Assembly (NCBI GenBank): GCA_958299035.1
Contig: CATQJL010000001.1
Location: 50,408,461-50,472,460 of the forward strand
Reading direction: 5' to 3'
DNA: 64,000 bases
Source of the DNA: Cylicocyclus nassatus
Taxonomy: Eukaryota > Nematoda > Chromadorea > Rhabditida > Strongylidae
The position numbers and the translations under genes were made by a program. This document shows, piece after piece, positions 44,137 through 57,137 of this stretch; position 1 is the stretch's first letter, and the number at the start of each line of letters is the position of its first letter. The notes under the pieces were generated by a model. It was not told where the DNA came from, searched no databases, and saw only the letters and a program-made list of their open reading frames with translations.

Positions 44137-45759
44137 AATAAGGTTATAGTGCAGTCTGAAATAATGGTTTTCTGATTACGAGATTTCTCCCTCAAGCGTA
44201 TGTCTGTGATCATCTTTGTCATCATTTCATTGTCAAAATATCTATTACGAATTTATACATAGAACTACACAATAGTAAATGCAGAAATCGATAGACAAGA
44301 ATGAACTGTTATTACTAAAGCGGATATCCTTTGCATTTCCAAACATTTGTGTCATGAAATTTGTTCGTAATCATCTCTTACCTTTTGCTACAATTCACAG
44401 ATGAATGTTAGTGAATACTGAAATCATGTTACCGAGAACTTGCCAGATAATTCGATGCATCTACTTCAAGACTAAGGTTAACTATTTGGTTGACAACTAC
44501 AATAGTTATACCATGCCTCTATAAACGAACATTTGGACGAGTAACTAGTTCAGCAAATTAAATATAATGGAAATATATCCCATTGTTTTCAAACACTTTC
44601 TTGTTTCAAAAGGGTTACATACGTGCGCGATAGGAACTCATTAGAATGAATTTGCAATTGTTGAAAGTGTTGTTTGGTTGTTCACGAGGACAATACTCGT
44701 TATGTGTTGTAGGGGATAATTCTCAAATGTCGTGCACAAATAAAGCATCCAATGTACCCTTATGTACGAAAGAATCTTTACAGTTCCGAGAAATCAACAG
44801 TAAGTTCAATCCTGAAAACTGCAATTCATGATTGCCCAGACACCAGTGACAGCCGAGGGAGGGAAGGGCTGCCCCAACCCTCAAAAGGATTGCTAAATTT
44901 TGAAAGGTGCCTACATGCCTTATAGAATTGTGCAGGTGACTCGTTTATATTTGCGAGTAATAATAAATCTGAAAGAATAATTGGCTAGCGCATCACACCG
45001 TCATTCGGAAATTTCCCTCGCTCCCTCACCCCCCCCTCCACGTGCTTAGAACGAAGTTTCTGAGTTAGTCTATTACGATAACGTACATGCAATGCGATAC
45101 AGATATTGGTGTAATACGAAAACTGGGTAATTTTAGAGACTCCTCTACATGGTGGCAAAGTTCCGAAAGAAAAACTTGAGTACGCAAGGTTGCATTAATC
45201 GACGCAGATGGAAAATCGATGAAAAAAAGATCTGATTACATATGATAAAGTTCTTCAAGAGATCTACACGTTACGCCTTCCGGAAACATGGATTCCAAAA
45301 TATATAATAATTTTTTACCAAAAAAGTCCGAAAATGGCAGTATCTCAATGTAGACCACAATTTTTCGAACGTGAAAAGTCTCTTTAGGGTTCTTTTTTAA
45401 AGCGAAAACACAAGCAATCCAAAAAAAGCATGCTATCATATAAAGCTCATTAAAGATTATAAGCTAGTTATGGTTTTCCATTGATGAAACAAGTTTAACC
45501 CTTATTTTGCACTTTCCAAACAACTTCTAAGTCCCTCTTTCATATAAAATTTCTTCCCATAAAAACCATATCAGTGCAATCTAACAAAGCTATTTGAAAT
45601 AAAATACATGCTCCTGTTTATTATGCAGCATCAGACCAGTGCTGATAAGTTTTCTTGCTGGAATTGCTTTTGTAATGCGAGCATGTAACCTCACCTGTAT
45701 TCCATTGACTTGTACCGTTAGACTTGTAGATCGGCCAGCAGTCATTCTGTTAGCATGTA
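44137..45759. other. Intergenic, no gene seen
   Basis: Short ORFs without features. A pyrimidine-rich stretch (ctccctcacccccccctcc) lies near 45020. Confidence 0.4.
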
Positions 45760-46001
45760 CGGTTGTTTTCAATACGTATTGTTTTTTTCTACCGTATGCC
45801 TTCCAGCCTCAACATGACGTGGATTGGTGTGGATTGGTATGGATTGGTGAGGCGCCGCATCGCTTCGGGTTTGCGCCGCGTTGCTTTTCTCGGCGGCGCC
45901 GCACCAATCCACACCAATCCACACCAATCCACACCAATCCATGTCATGTTGAGGCTGGAAGGCATACGGTAGAAAAAACCAATACGTATTGAAAACGACT
46001 G
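45760..46001. mobile_element. Palindromic MITE with tandem ATTGGTGTGG-type 10-mers in its arms
   Basis: The outer arms (gttgttttcaatacgtattg, taccgtatgccttccagcct) are exact or near-exact inverted copies. The inner part has three tandem tggattggtg-type units on the left and four caccaatcca units on the right, around a GC-rich centre with ggcgccgc. The unequal unit counts suggest copy-number change after insertion. Confidence 0.85.
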
Positions 46002-46277
46002 TAATATGTATACTCACGAAAGAACGAGACACCCACACGATGATACGCAACAGAAGTGATTGGAGTAAAAATGGCTTGGGCTCTTATCATACCAAAACCA
46101 TCTAAGAGCTTCGAAACTGAATATAAGGATGACATGGTAAAGAAAGGGGCTCTACTCGTATTGGGGCTGTACTCGTACTGGCTCATGCTCTTGTCTGGAA
46201 GAACTTTACTACTCTAAAGTCTTACAGCCTTTTTGACATGAAAAATCGATGAAAATCCGCCCTCGCGCAGCCAGAAG

Positions 46278-46461
46278 TCTCGCAGATAAGTCCTCCCATC
46301 AGATAAGTCCGCCTACAGATAAGGCCTACAGATAAGTCCGAACTTATCTGACAGATTTCAGAGTAGCCTGAAGGCGGACTAATCCGAAGAGCCATATTCG
46401 AGTCAAAAAAGCGGACTTATCTGTAGACGGACTTATCTGATGGGGGACTTATCTGTGAGAT
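46278..46461. mobile_element. MITE built of repeated CAGATAAGTCC
   Basis: CAGATAAGTCC-type words occur four times on the left and, inverted (ggacttatctg), at least three times on the right. The outer 45 bp of each arm match with few changes (tctcgcagataagtcc against tctcacagataagtcc). The end word ctaaaatctcacagataag resembles the end of the 58467 element (cctaaaatcccatagataag), so the two belong to one family. Confidence 0.8.
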
Positions 46462-47073
46462 TTTAGGGCAATAAGGATTCGCTTTTTCTACCCCGTTTTC
46501 AAAGACTCCCTAATCTCTTGAAAGTACCCTATTGCATCGAGGAAATCATTGTCGGGGATATCTCGCTCTTTCTAATAAGCCTACGTGCAGGCTAACACAG
46601 TGACTGCGTCGAGCTAGAAGTCTGCAAAACGGTACAATCAGGGATGAGGTGCAAGTGAGGTTATGTGCACTCACTATCAAAGCAATGTTCAGCAATCAAA
46701 GTCATCACTATGGGTCCGTCGTTGCATGCGAAATAGATGGAAGCATCTTCATCAAAACACTTTGTTAGAATGCACTGGTATTGTTTCTATGCAAAAAATT
46801 TTGGCTCGAGAAAATAGAAGTTCTTTTGTAAAAAATGTGAGATATAATTCAAGCTTGTGTATTGAGAGAGTAATCACACTTACAAGGGAAGGAAGGTGGG
46901 TCGAAGTGGCCTTTTAGAATGATGTGGGTATCATCTTGTGGGGCTTCGAACGCTGATTTCAAATCTGCCTTCCCTATCTGCGGCGCGTTTTTGGGCGAGG
47001 AGTTATGAGGGATATTAGGGGGCGGGAAGTCGATACAGGTACAATCAAGGACGGCAAACCGCTGTGTGCCGTA

Positions 47074-47126
47074 TGGTGTAGTGGTTAGTTGGTGGTCTTG
47101 CAGGCAGAGGATCCCAGATTCGAATC
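47074..47126 (+). promoter_or_regulatory. tRNA-like internal Pol III promoter, left arm
   Basis: TGGTGTAGTGGTTAG (47074) fits box A and GATTCGAATC (47117) fits box B, 43 bp apart, as in a tRNA or tRNA-derived SINE. No clean cloverleaf could be drawn, so it is not called a tRNA gene. Confidence 0.55.
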
Positions 47127-47693
47127 TCCTGCTGTGGTCTACCTTTTGCTGGTCTACAAAAAATTTGTATGAGCACGTGTATCGCCTGTACATCACCTCT
47201 TCCTTCTTTTAACTGCAAATCTCTTCAAAAAAAGTTTCCTCTATGTTTTCAAACTATGTGCACTGATGGAAGGGGAGGACAAATGTTTGAAACATAGACA
47301 TTCTTCACAATGAGAGCAACGAATGAAGATTACTTCTGAACAATCCGAATGTTTACAGTCTCCTATCAAACTGGAAAGAAAGCCGTGCTATGCAGGCGTT
47401 TCAAATCCCGGATGTGCATCAAGGTACTCGCTGGCGTACCAGGAATAAGCTGAACATTGCCGAATATGTTGACAGCATTGTGACCTCTTGCGTTCAACGG
47501 AGTGTTACGTGACAAATTGGCTCTTTTGATATTTCTACCTCCACTTCAGATCACTTGTAAAGCCTTCAGAGAGAGCAGTTGTTGCCTCTAGATTCTGATG
47601 AAAGAAACAGGGGGTGGTATATGGACGTTCCCCATGTTCATACAAATTTTTTTTAGACCAGCAAAACGAAAACCACAACTGGAGATTCGAACC

Positions 47694-47746
47694 TGGGAGC
47701 CTCTACCTGCAAGATCAGCACATAACCACTACACCAGACGTCACAC
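47694..47746 (-). promoter_or_regulatory. tRNA-like internal Pol III promoter, right arm
   Basis: The minus strand reads TGGTGTAGTGGTTAT and GGTTCGAATC, the second being a better box B than the left copy. Transcripts from the two arms would run toward each other into the centre. Confidence 0.55.
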
Positions 47747-47940
47747 ATCGGTGTGCTTTCCTTGATTGTACTTGCATCGACTTCCCCTCCCCCCTCCCCC
47801 CCCCCTAAAAACCCTCATAACTCCTCGCCCAAAAAGCGCCGCAGATAAGGAAGGCAGATTTGGAATTAGCGTTCGGAGCCCTACAAGTTGATACCCACCT
47901 CATTCTGAAAGGCCACTTCGAACCACCTTCCTTCCCTTGT

Positions 47941-48298
47941 TAGACTATAATTGATGAGCTCTTTACAGTATGTAGTATGCTCATCTGTTTGAACTCTTGT
48001 ACTTTCGTTTCAAAAAGAAACCCAAAGAACATTTTCGCGTAAGGTTGTCGTAGAGTTGCCCGCACGTCATGACAAGGCCATTTTCGGCCTGTTTTGGTAG
48101 AAGATTCCTAAATTCCTTGAAATCCATTTTTCCACAGAAATACTGTTTAGATTTGTAGCTCTTGAAGAGCTCTATTATCTTGGAGCAATCACATTATTTT
48201 TTATCTTCGTTTGGAAAAATAAGCGATGAAAGAATGAGAGCGTCTCCGCAACTTTTGGCAGTCAATGACGTGTCATCTCGTTTGAATTCGTAGATATT
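47941..48298. other. No gene seen
   Basis: AT-rich spacer between repeats. Confidence 0.35.
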
Positions 48299-49075
48299 AC
48301 CAGGTTGTCCGGAAAAGAGTGCAGGATCCCTAGCGATCACGACAGTGTAAATATAAGAATGTGGAATGTACATCATTCGATAGAGCAAAGCAACCTCCAC
48401 GAGACTGCATTAGAACGATCGCAAAAAGTCTGATCCACCTGAATAGCAAAATTCAAATATTCAGTGTCTCAAAAATCAGTATTTGTCCAGAAAGATCCTG
48501 CGGACTTCCAACTTGGTCAGGATATACAGCCCTCATCAGACATTCATATGTACACTTCATATGTACACTTGCGATAATTTTTCCTTGGTTAGAAGTTGAG
48601 AAAATGGAAGTTGGCATGCCCTTGCAGATGGCTAGGCCACTCTGGCATGCGTATTCCCAAGCACCAACCTTGGATATGCGACCCCAGATTTTCGGCTATC
48701 CGCAAGGCCTAGTCTCCGAGCAATAGTGATTTCAGTATTGAAACCCAAAAAAGATTATTTTCGCATTCTTGGGCCATTTTGAATTTTCAATTTTCAGCTA
48801 TTGTAAAAATGAGACGAGTGTTATGAATGTTTGATGTAGAAAGCATATGCGTGACCAAGTTGGAGGACCGCAGGATCTTTTTTGGACGGGGATTTGATTT
48901 TTAAACATTTGAGTATCTTTAGATTTTGCATTTGAACTTCACGTGGGTCGAGCCTTTAGCGGTTTTTTTAACGCAGTCTTGTAGAAATTCCTTTGCTCTA
49001 GCGAATAATATGCGTCCTACGTTTTTATATTCAAACGGCGTAATCGAGTAAAGAACCTGCATTCATTTTCAAAAA
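48299..49075. mobile_element. MITE related to the 57657-58458 element
   Basis: The left end (ccaggttgtccggaaaag) and the inner word cgatagagcaaagcaa match the start of the 57657 element. The right part keeps a weak complement (ttgctctagcgaataatatg, then acctgcattcattttc). Its right end is not certain. Confidence 0.5.
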
Positions 49076-49487
49076 AGCCAATAATTTGTAGATTTTTTAC
49101 TGCTTATCATCTTTCTGAGCTATGGAAGCGGAGCGTCTTGATAAGTTTTGAAATGAATATGTCAGCTGTATGCTGTGTCACACAACTAGTGCTGCACATT
49201 CGTTGTGACATATGAACATTCCGCTGTTTCACTCTCTCACTTATTCAGTATTAGTTGCCTCTTCTTTAGTAGCAGAGCTGCCCAAACTAAACACTAGGAT
49301 TCGCATGACATTATAGATCGTCAGAAAACATTCTTGCACTATTTGTTTCAACAGTGATCTTATAAAGTTGTGACGTCTGCGTAAAAAACTGTTCTTATTT
49401 GTATATGTTAATGCTGCTCCACTGTCAAGAAACTATATCACTTTAACAATTTCTCACATTTCACAAATCTCCTACCTTAACAAAATA

Positions 49488-50339
49488 TTAGGTGTCCCTA
49501 AATCAATGCATTTTTTTTTATAATTCATCTTTAAAGCGCCGTAGCTCTTTAAATTATCTTTTTGAGAGCAATAAGGACTGTTTCAAAGAGCAAATCTTTG
49601 GCTTCACATTGTATACTTTTGTTTATCTATAATCATTACGAGAAGTTTTGTACAATCCAAAAAATGCCAAGAATCTCTTTGAGAAACCTCTATTTTGAGG
49701 AAGCACAACTTAATCTCAAACGTAGTAAGAAAGCGCAAACTTCATTCCTGCGTAGCAAATGGACAGAATCGTGGCGAATAACTAGGGTATTACGGAATTT
49801 TTTTTGCTACGAGATACTGCAAAAAAAAATGGGAAGTGATCTTTCTGGTTTTTTTGATAGAGCGAAAAATCGTCTTTTACGAGAGTTTTCAAATTTTCTG
49901 CTACTGGAAAGCTGAAAAATTTCACCTTTTTTCTACCACTCAATGTGCTATGTCTACTCTTTGTGTACAAAGCAAAACCGCGGCAACCGGTCAAGTTTGT
50001 GGGTAAGTTACTCGTCCGAGAACTTTTGCAAAATTTTGTTCAAAAAGAATTTCATAGCAGAAAGCCTAGCAGCTGTTTAGCCATTTTCGAAATTAGCCAG
50101 TTTATTTTCACGAAATTAAAGCAAAAAGAATAAAAGAAAAGATCAAATTTTAGTCCCTTATATTTGAAAGTGTGTAACTTGGTATCATACAGAGCTACGA
50201 AAAAGAAAGCATGCACAAGAAACTAGAACAAAGTTCTTTCGGATAGCATTGAAAGTTTAGGGGAAAAATCAATATCCTTGAAAAACTAGTGTTTGAAAAA
50301 GAGGTGACAAAAATGTACATTAATTATGAATCAACCTAA
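49488..50339. mobile_element. Mariner-type MITE, second member of the 5241-6159 family
   Basis: The right end (gaggtgacaaaaatgtacat, then taattatgaatcaacctaa) matches the end of the 5241 element. The left end is TTAGGTGTCCCTAAATCAAT after TA. The base after the right end is t-g rather than TA, so the duplication has decayed. Inner similarity includes the ccttatatttgaaag stretch. Confidence 0.7.
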
Positions 50340-50341
50340 TG

Positions 50342-53300
50342 TCAATGGAACGGTGCTGATTTTTCTCTAGATCTTTTATGAGGATTCAAGTTGATTTCTA
50401 GTATATAGTAATCCTAGAATTATACAGTAGCCTAGTTATGAAGAAAAACGAAGGAAAACTTCGAAACGACGTGTTTTTGTTTTGTGTCGTATGAGTAGTG
50501 TGCTCACTACAATAAATGGCTAACTTGATTTGACACCACTGTTTTCGTTACCACTGATGTCTATGGAAGACAAGCTCTTTTGTGATGACATTCTTGGAAA
50601 TATTGGGTTTCACTCTCACTGCTGGCGCACAAATAGTTTAATCACCTCGCGCCCAGAGCTGCATATGCCTTTCTAGCCGCGCAACAGCTGTCTTTGCTCA
50701 GCGTACGGAGCAACAAAATTTTAATCCTCGTTGACGCTAATCGTAGCCCATTTACCTTTTCTTACCTTCGTAGCATACTTCCTGTAATTGATTTTTCTCA
50801 GTCTAATGTTAAGCCAAATTTCGTCTTCCGTTGTTATGAGGTGGCGCTATCAAACCTCTAGAAGTTGTGTGAAATTTCTCCTTAGTAAAAAAGCAGAAGA
50901 TTTGGTAATGAGATGTAAATAGGTAATTGACAAAGCATTAGTGCACGTTTTGTAGAGCAAAAGATAGTGACGTCGGCCAGCAGTGGTCCATGGCATCTCC
51001 CGAAACAATTTCTTTCAATATTCATATTTTCCCAAACCCATGCACAGGCGATCTCTAATGAAAAACTCAAAAATTTTTATTCTCTTGCCAACATCAAGAA
51101 TCGCCTGCGATGACGCGAATCACCACAAATTCATGCTAGTTGTGAAATCGGCCAAATGTTACCGGGTTTTTGAGCTGGAAACTACAAATGTCTTGGGTAA
51201 AAGTGTAAGTTGCGTATCCAGGTCACTTACTTCAGTCACTATTAGTGTTCAATGAAAACTTGCCATTATGTTCTTCCACCTAAGAAGGAAGCAAGACTTC
51301 TCTAACGGCAACTACAAATGCAAACTGCAGCGCAGAAACAATCTACAAGCCTCCGTTTTTCGCAATCCTCATCTTCAAAAAGTGCTCGCTTTTCACCTTG
51401 GTCCCAATATATACATTCATTTCGACACGTAAGTCTTCAAACGGAACTCAAGTCATTTTGAAAATTTCTTAGCTTTCTCAAAATTTTTAACACTTATATA
51501 TAGCTTCTAGTTCATCTCTCTTGCGACACTACATCATGCACTAGCTGAACAACTACTAGTCTCGACTGCTAAAAGATCAACGTTATTTTGCGTCTGTTTT
51601 ACATTTGCTGCAGTCATAACGATGACACAGTCTAAGCATTTGGTTGACTTTGATTGGCGTCCTCACATCACAATCCTCTAGCGGAAGTCAATATAATGTC
51701 CTGGTTTTGATGAAGGACTCCATTGCTCTCATAGATACCACCATTTTTTTGTCACCTCATCTTGTAATGAGCAGCAAGGATTCGACTGTGGCTAGGAACG
51801 TGGAGTTTGCCATCTTTCAAGCAATTCAGCATTCAATTTAGGTGCAGCTTCAGGAAAATTTTCATCTTCAAAAAACGCAAATTGGTTGGCTTTTACAGCG
51901 ACACATGTCAAGAATCTTTTCCAAGTAACCTTTCCTTTGTATTTCGCTGTGAGACGCTAACAATAACTTTGAGCAGGGATTTTAGAATTTTAATGTTGTC
52001 CTGATGCGAAATAGTTGGATTATAGGACATATCTGCTGCATATCCTACGTGACAACTTTCATTAACGACTTGATTCGTATTTCTATTTGTTTTTGAACAA
52101 GCTTATACTCGACTCTGAACTTAACCTATTTGGGCAGTCTTATTCATTTGCAGTCTCCACTTTCTCCCATATTTTGTGCTTTTTATACCATCGCCTTTGG
52201 TGAGTTGCTCATTACGTAGGCTGCTTCCAATCTTCAAATCTTTTCAAAAATTGCATTACACAATCATTTTGGTTTTTCTGCTAGCAGTATTACCACCTGC
52301 TTTAGATTCATAGAGATTTTTTCATGGCTATATATCATTATCAATTCGGGTTCAACGGTCATTTGACTAGCAGGATACACTACAACTTGAAAACATATCT
52401 AATGAGTATGCAGGCATAAGACAATGGTAACAGATTCGTCTTATATCGCTGCATAACTTTTTCTTCTGTCTCGAACAATAATATTTTGATCTTAGCGAGG
52501 TTCGTATGACTAGTTGAAAAGCAAAGCAAGAAGTTTAAGATGTCCTCCCAACCATCAAATTACAAGTGGGAAAATTTAGCCAGTCGGATTTCTGTCAGAA
52601 AGATTACTTCCTCATGCTCATGCAGATAATGTGCTCATTAAAACCTTGTGTTGGTTGCCTCTTTTCTCAAAGGCTAGAAATCGACAACAAATAGGCCTAA
52701 AACACGAGTTGGGGTTTTCATGCTAATGAATATATTTCCCTATAAAAAGTAGCAGAAATCTCAATTTACATAGTCGTACTTACACAGGTTTGTAGCAGAC
52801 CCCTAAACTAAAGCTTGCTCAGCTTGCCAGATTTGATATGGATAGTGCACGCTCGAGCAGGTGAGATTGCTATTTTTATGAAGGCGGTTTTCGATTTTTG
52901 ACCTAGTTAAAAATTTTTGATTTTGGTCTTCTAATTTTACGTGCTGCAACCACATGCAAAAAATTGAAATTTTCAATTTCATGCAGCTGTTTATCTCTTG
53001 CAAAACCTATTTTCTTCTAAGGAACAAAAATCTAGGCTTCACTGGAAATTTAGAAGTAATAGATTTGTTCAAGTAGAATTGAATTATAAGGCAACGTATT
53101 TGATTGGAAAGTGATAGACAATGATCCAGATCACTTGCTCTCAAAATTCACCACTTATATCGATTTAATAATGTGTTCTGCAAATGTGTATTGACTGCTC
53201 GTCTTTTGTAAGCTGCTCTTTCACACTGGTTTCGACACGTGTTCACAAATTAAAATTGAAGTTTTTCCTTCACAGAATTGTGGGGCGAAAGATTATATGC

Positions 53301-53946
53301 TAAAGCAATTCATTATTTTGTGCTAAACCATATGTGCCGCGATGGCGAAAATAATGAGGTCCACGTGTTCCAGAACTGCACGAAACTTATTCGTCACTGC
53401 TTCCTGCAATAACCGAGTCTAGGAAACACAAAATTTTTCACTTGTGCAAAAGGAGGTAATAGCGCATGAATCGTGAAGTGAGTGTGTTTTCTAGAAATTT
53501 GCTTATTTGGAACAAAATTCCAAATAGCGAACTTTCTCAAATGATTTGATATGAATCGTACATTGCAAAACTGGATGCTTCTTTGAAAGTAGCATGCGGG
53601 GGCTTGCTTGTGAATATTTACTTCATCTTTTGAGAGTATTCTTTGAATCTTTAATATTGGATCAGTACTCAAAATTGGTTGCACCTCCAAGAAAACAAAA
53701 ACTGGAGCGACTATGTATATGAAATAAATAATCATATTCATGAACGTTTTGTAGCACGAGCCGTCATTACTCTTCAGGAAATAAAAGATATTTGCATATC
53801 GCACTGTATGGCTAAACATGAGATAAATCGTTTCGCGCAGGTTCCACTGGTTTAATATCTTCAGGCATTCCTTCTGCTCGTGCAATTCATAAAGACTCAC
53901 TAGAACAACCATTCACTAAGTTTTTCTATTAAATAAGTGAATTCTA
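50342..53946. other. Intergenic, possible eroded exons at 51065-51840
   Basis: Three stretches have coding-like runs near GT/AG borders: before gtaagt-like gtaagttgcg at 51205, before gtaagtcttc at 51430, and 51631-51841. They do not join into one frame convincingly and match no known family. Nothing else is seen. Confidence 0.3.
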
Positions 53947-54925
53947 TCAGGTTGTTTCATAAGTTCCGTCCGTTTTGAATTCCAACCGCAATAAGCCACA
54001 TACTTTTTATTCTAAATGGTCTGCAAAGTACTATTCGATAGAGCAAAGCAAGCACTACAAGATAACTATCTTGCTTTTGCACGAGCTCTGATCCATCTCG
54101 ATTTTCAAACCGAAGACTAAAAAGAATCAACTGCCTAAAAAATCACTAAAAATAGTGACTCCATCCAAAAAAATTTAACCAAAATTTTGACTTGCTCACG
54201 TAAACATTTATTCATATAAGACATATTTTATTATTTATTTTTTTACGCATTATTTTTTTATGCATTACTGTATTTTGTCCTCAGCTAAAAATCAATCCAT
54301 GCAGGGTCTTCGCGGGAGTAAATGCATTTCTACGGATTAAATCCCTTCGAAAGCGTTTATATTTTGTCAAAGTGATGCTTTGCTGTCCCTACATAAGTTG
54401 TTGTATACCACTAGCCTGTAGAAGTGCAAACACATGTTCCAGCTCTTTGCGAGCTCTAATGTTTGAGAAAGATTGGATATAGCTCTCTTAGTTGGGTGAT
54501 TTACGCTGAAATCCATATTACTCGAAAAGTAGAGCTTATGGAGAGCTGGAAAGAAATTTATGTTTGTACCTCTGCAGGCAAACGGTATACAATCAATTAT
54601 GTAAGGACAGCGCAGCATCACTTTGGGAAAAGCATGAAAATCTTCATTTTCTTCATTTTTAACCGAGGACAATCTTATATGAGTAATGTTTATGTGAGCA
54701 AGTAAGAATTTTTGTAAAATTTTTTTGAACAGAGTCACTATTTTTTTGATTTTTTTGGGCAGTTAGTTTTTTTCATAGTTTTCGGTTTGAAACACGAGAT
54801 GAAACAGAGCTCGTACAAAACCTTGCTCTATCGAATATTGAATACTTAGCACCCTATTTAGAAATGAGAAGTTTATGACTTATGCGGTTAAAATTCAAAA
54901 CGGACAAAATTTATGGGACAACTGA
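53947..54925. mobile_element. Mariner-type MITE with 200-bp inverted arms, 979 bp
   Basis: TA flanks TCAGGTTGTTTCATAAGTTC on the left and the complement of TCAGTTGTCCCATAAATTTT on the right. The match continues through gtccgttttgaatt and aaccgca, cgatagagcaaagcaag, and later catttattcatataag/tatgagtaatg. Arms therefore extend well past 200 bp. No transposase is encoded. Confidence 0.85.
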
Positions 54926-54927
54926 TA

Positions 54928-56211
54928 GTAATAAAAGCTTCTGCGCAAAAAAACGATTGCGCGTATCAATCATAAATCGAATCGATTGATACAATATTCA
55001 TTGAGCATGCCACATCCTTGAGCAAGAACATGAAGAACTGTCTCCAAGCCAAACAAATCGATGACTTTTCAAAAGTAAACACGAACCGAGTCTGCCGCTC
55101 AATAGCGTCAAGGACCCAATTGATGATGATTTATGAAGGAATCACGCATCAGTTTCGCACATCTTATGTATACTGGACCTATATAAGTGACAATAGCCTA
55201 TGTTACGCAACATTGTAGCTCCCCGACTTCAGCTATAACTCTCGAATTTAGTACCAGACAAATTTTGACCTAGACTCAGGAGCAGCACGAATGCAAACCG
55301 CCTTAGCGTGTTATTATAAGAGGATGGGAGGAGTGTTGAGCGAGCAATGGTGGAAAGACTCAGACTTCAGCCCCAGTACGTGGCACTTCTGTAGACTCAA
55401 CTTACTTTTTTTACAAGGCAATTTGCAACTTGTACTAAAACTTCCAAAAAAACTTCCATAAAACGGTGAATAGCGGCACAGCTACTCGCCGTTTTTGTTC
55501 CCACTTCTATTTGTTTTGGCTGCTTCGAGTCGGCTGGTAGATATTTCGTATTTGCTTAGATCTTTGCCGATTATTTGATGGACGTCACCGCCAGAGACAC
55601 TAGTATTTCGCAAAAAATGTACAAATTCCAAGGTATGTGAATACCAAAATTTGCATACTCTTCGAGTTTCTGCACTTGCAATGTTCTTTTTAAAACCACT
55701 TTTTCTCGCTGGTTTATTTCTATGCATTTTCATCATCTACTCTTCACCAGTACGTTAGATATCCTTTTTTCAAATCCGTCCTTTGGAGGAATGCTGTTCA
55801 TAATTATGTCTTGTAGTTAACTCTTTTTTCCATTTAATATCCCATGCTTAGCCGTTTGCTCAAAAGAATTCATAAAACTCGCATTCCACATAGCTGTGCT
55901 ATCCAATCTATCGATTATTTGGAATGAAGATGCCCTACCTATAGAAAGAGCTTTTCTTCAAATGAGTTGTTACCACTTATTTGCCATGTCATGCTCTTTC
56001 ATTGGCGATCTTAATTGGGGCCCATATCATGAAACCCACTGAGCATGTCAAAACATGCATTCTATAGAAACAGGACAGCTCAAAACAATTCTTTTTGGTA
56101 GAAATTCTGACAAATCCCCTAAGAAGAGCTGAATTTTTTTGTATTGCAATGGCGTAGAATGGCGGCCTTGTCTTGTAGAATTGTCACATCACAACTGCAA
56201 TTAGTGTAATA
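54928..56211. other. Intergenic, no gene seen
   Basis: Short ORFs only. A small hairpin (aaacggtgaatagcgg ... ctcgccgttttt) lies at 55462-55495. Confidence 0.35.
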
Positions 56212-57137
56212 TTAGGTTGTTGCATAAGTTCTGTGCGATTTGGATTTTTTGAGTTCAAAATGTCATAACTTCTTTCAAAGTCAACTCTATTTTCCAGGAT
56301 CTTAGCTATTATGTGCTGAGCAGTTCCTTGGCTAGCAGTACATATTGAAACCTGCAAAAATCCACGTTTAGATGGAAGCATGAACTCAGTAACTTCACAG
56401 CGTTTGTCTTCAAACCTGTCTTTTTTGATATGGCAATGCTCCCTTATGAGAACTAATAGGTACCTTGTATAAAAATGGATAGATAGAGAAATTCTTGTAG
56501 ATTATTTTGCTATATAAAAGAGCCCATAGGGTCTGCGTTGCCAAGAGATTTATTTGACCGAAGAAAAAAGAAGCCACTTTTTGACCTCGCATCACCGAAT
56601 TTGTGCATGCCCATTTACGAATTATGAAAATTATACAATTGACATGAGCGCCGAAAAAAATTGGTAGATGATTTCTGCTATCTGCTACCCCTTGCTTTAC
56701 CCTAGCATCTCCAACTTTGAAGCTGTCGATTACTTCTCTTCGCAAAAAGTTATAGCTTGTAAAACATCTATACACAAAATTAATCTTTGACAATAAATTT
56801 TACTAGCAAGACGTTTTCTTCATGGAACTGAACTTATGCGTATGCTAGCCTATTACACCCTTATTCCGCACTCAATTAAAAAGCTTGACCTGAGACGCAT
56901 TGTGGAGATTTCCTCACAAGAACATATTTCTTGGGTGAGAACCTACTTCGGCACATGGAGATTTTAGGCCTGAAATCTCCTTACACTAAGAAGTTTACTG
57001 AAATTTGATATGCTTTAGAAAGCGCAGAAAAAGCACTTTCTAATTTTACTAACAATACTGCAATAGAGATGAAATCTTAGAACAGCTGCTTCAAACATAA
57101 GGCGAAAAAATCGGGCTGAACTTATGCAACAACCTAA
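56212..57137. mobile_element. Mariner-type MITE, TTAGGTTGTTGCATAAGTTC ends, 926 bp
   Basis: The 20-bp ends are exact inverted copies, flanked by TA (56210-56211, 57138-57139). An internal gaactgaacttatgcgtatg at 56826 repeats the end sequence. No intact transposase is present. Confidence 0.9.

Larger units (their letters stand above)
46882..47940. mobile_element. Long-inverted-repeat element carrying tRNA-like sequences
   Basis: The left arm (46882 to about 47200) and right arm (about 47600-47940) are inverted copies. Examples are caagggaaggaaggtgg at the ends, gtcgaagtggcc next, tttttgggcgaggagttatgagg inside, and a tRNA-like unit in each. The middle (47200-47600) is unique. The GTCGAAGTGGCC end ties it to the elements at 1617, 29893 and 34233. 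Confidence 0.85.

Noticed and set aside
47060..47135. tRNA gene
   Set aside because: Box A and box B are good, but acceptor and T stems do not pair; treated as a tRNA-derived promoter.
51065..51841. Possible three-exon gene
   Set aside because: Borders look like splice sites but the frames do not join without stops, and no family is recognised.
54367..54738. 123-codon minus ORF
   Set aside because: It lies wholly inside the inverted-repeat MITE at 53947-54925.
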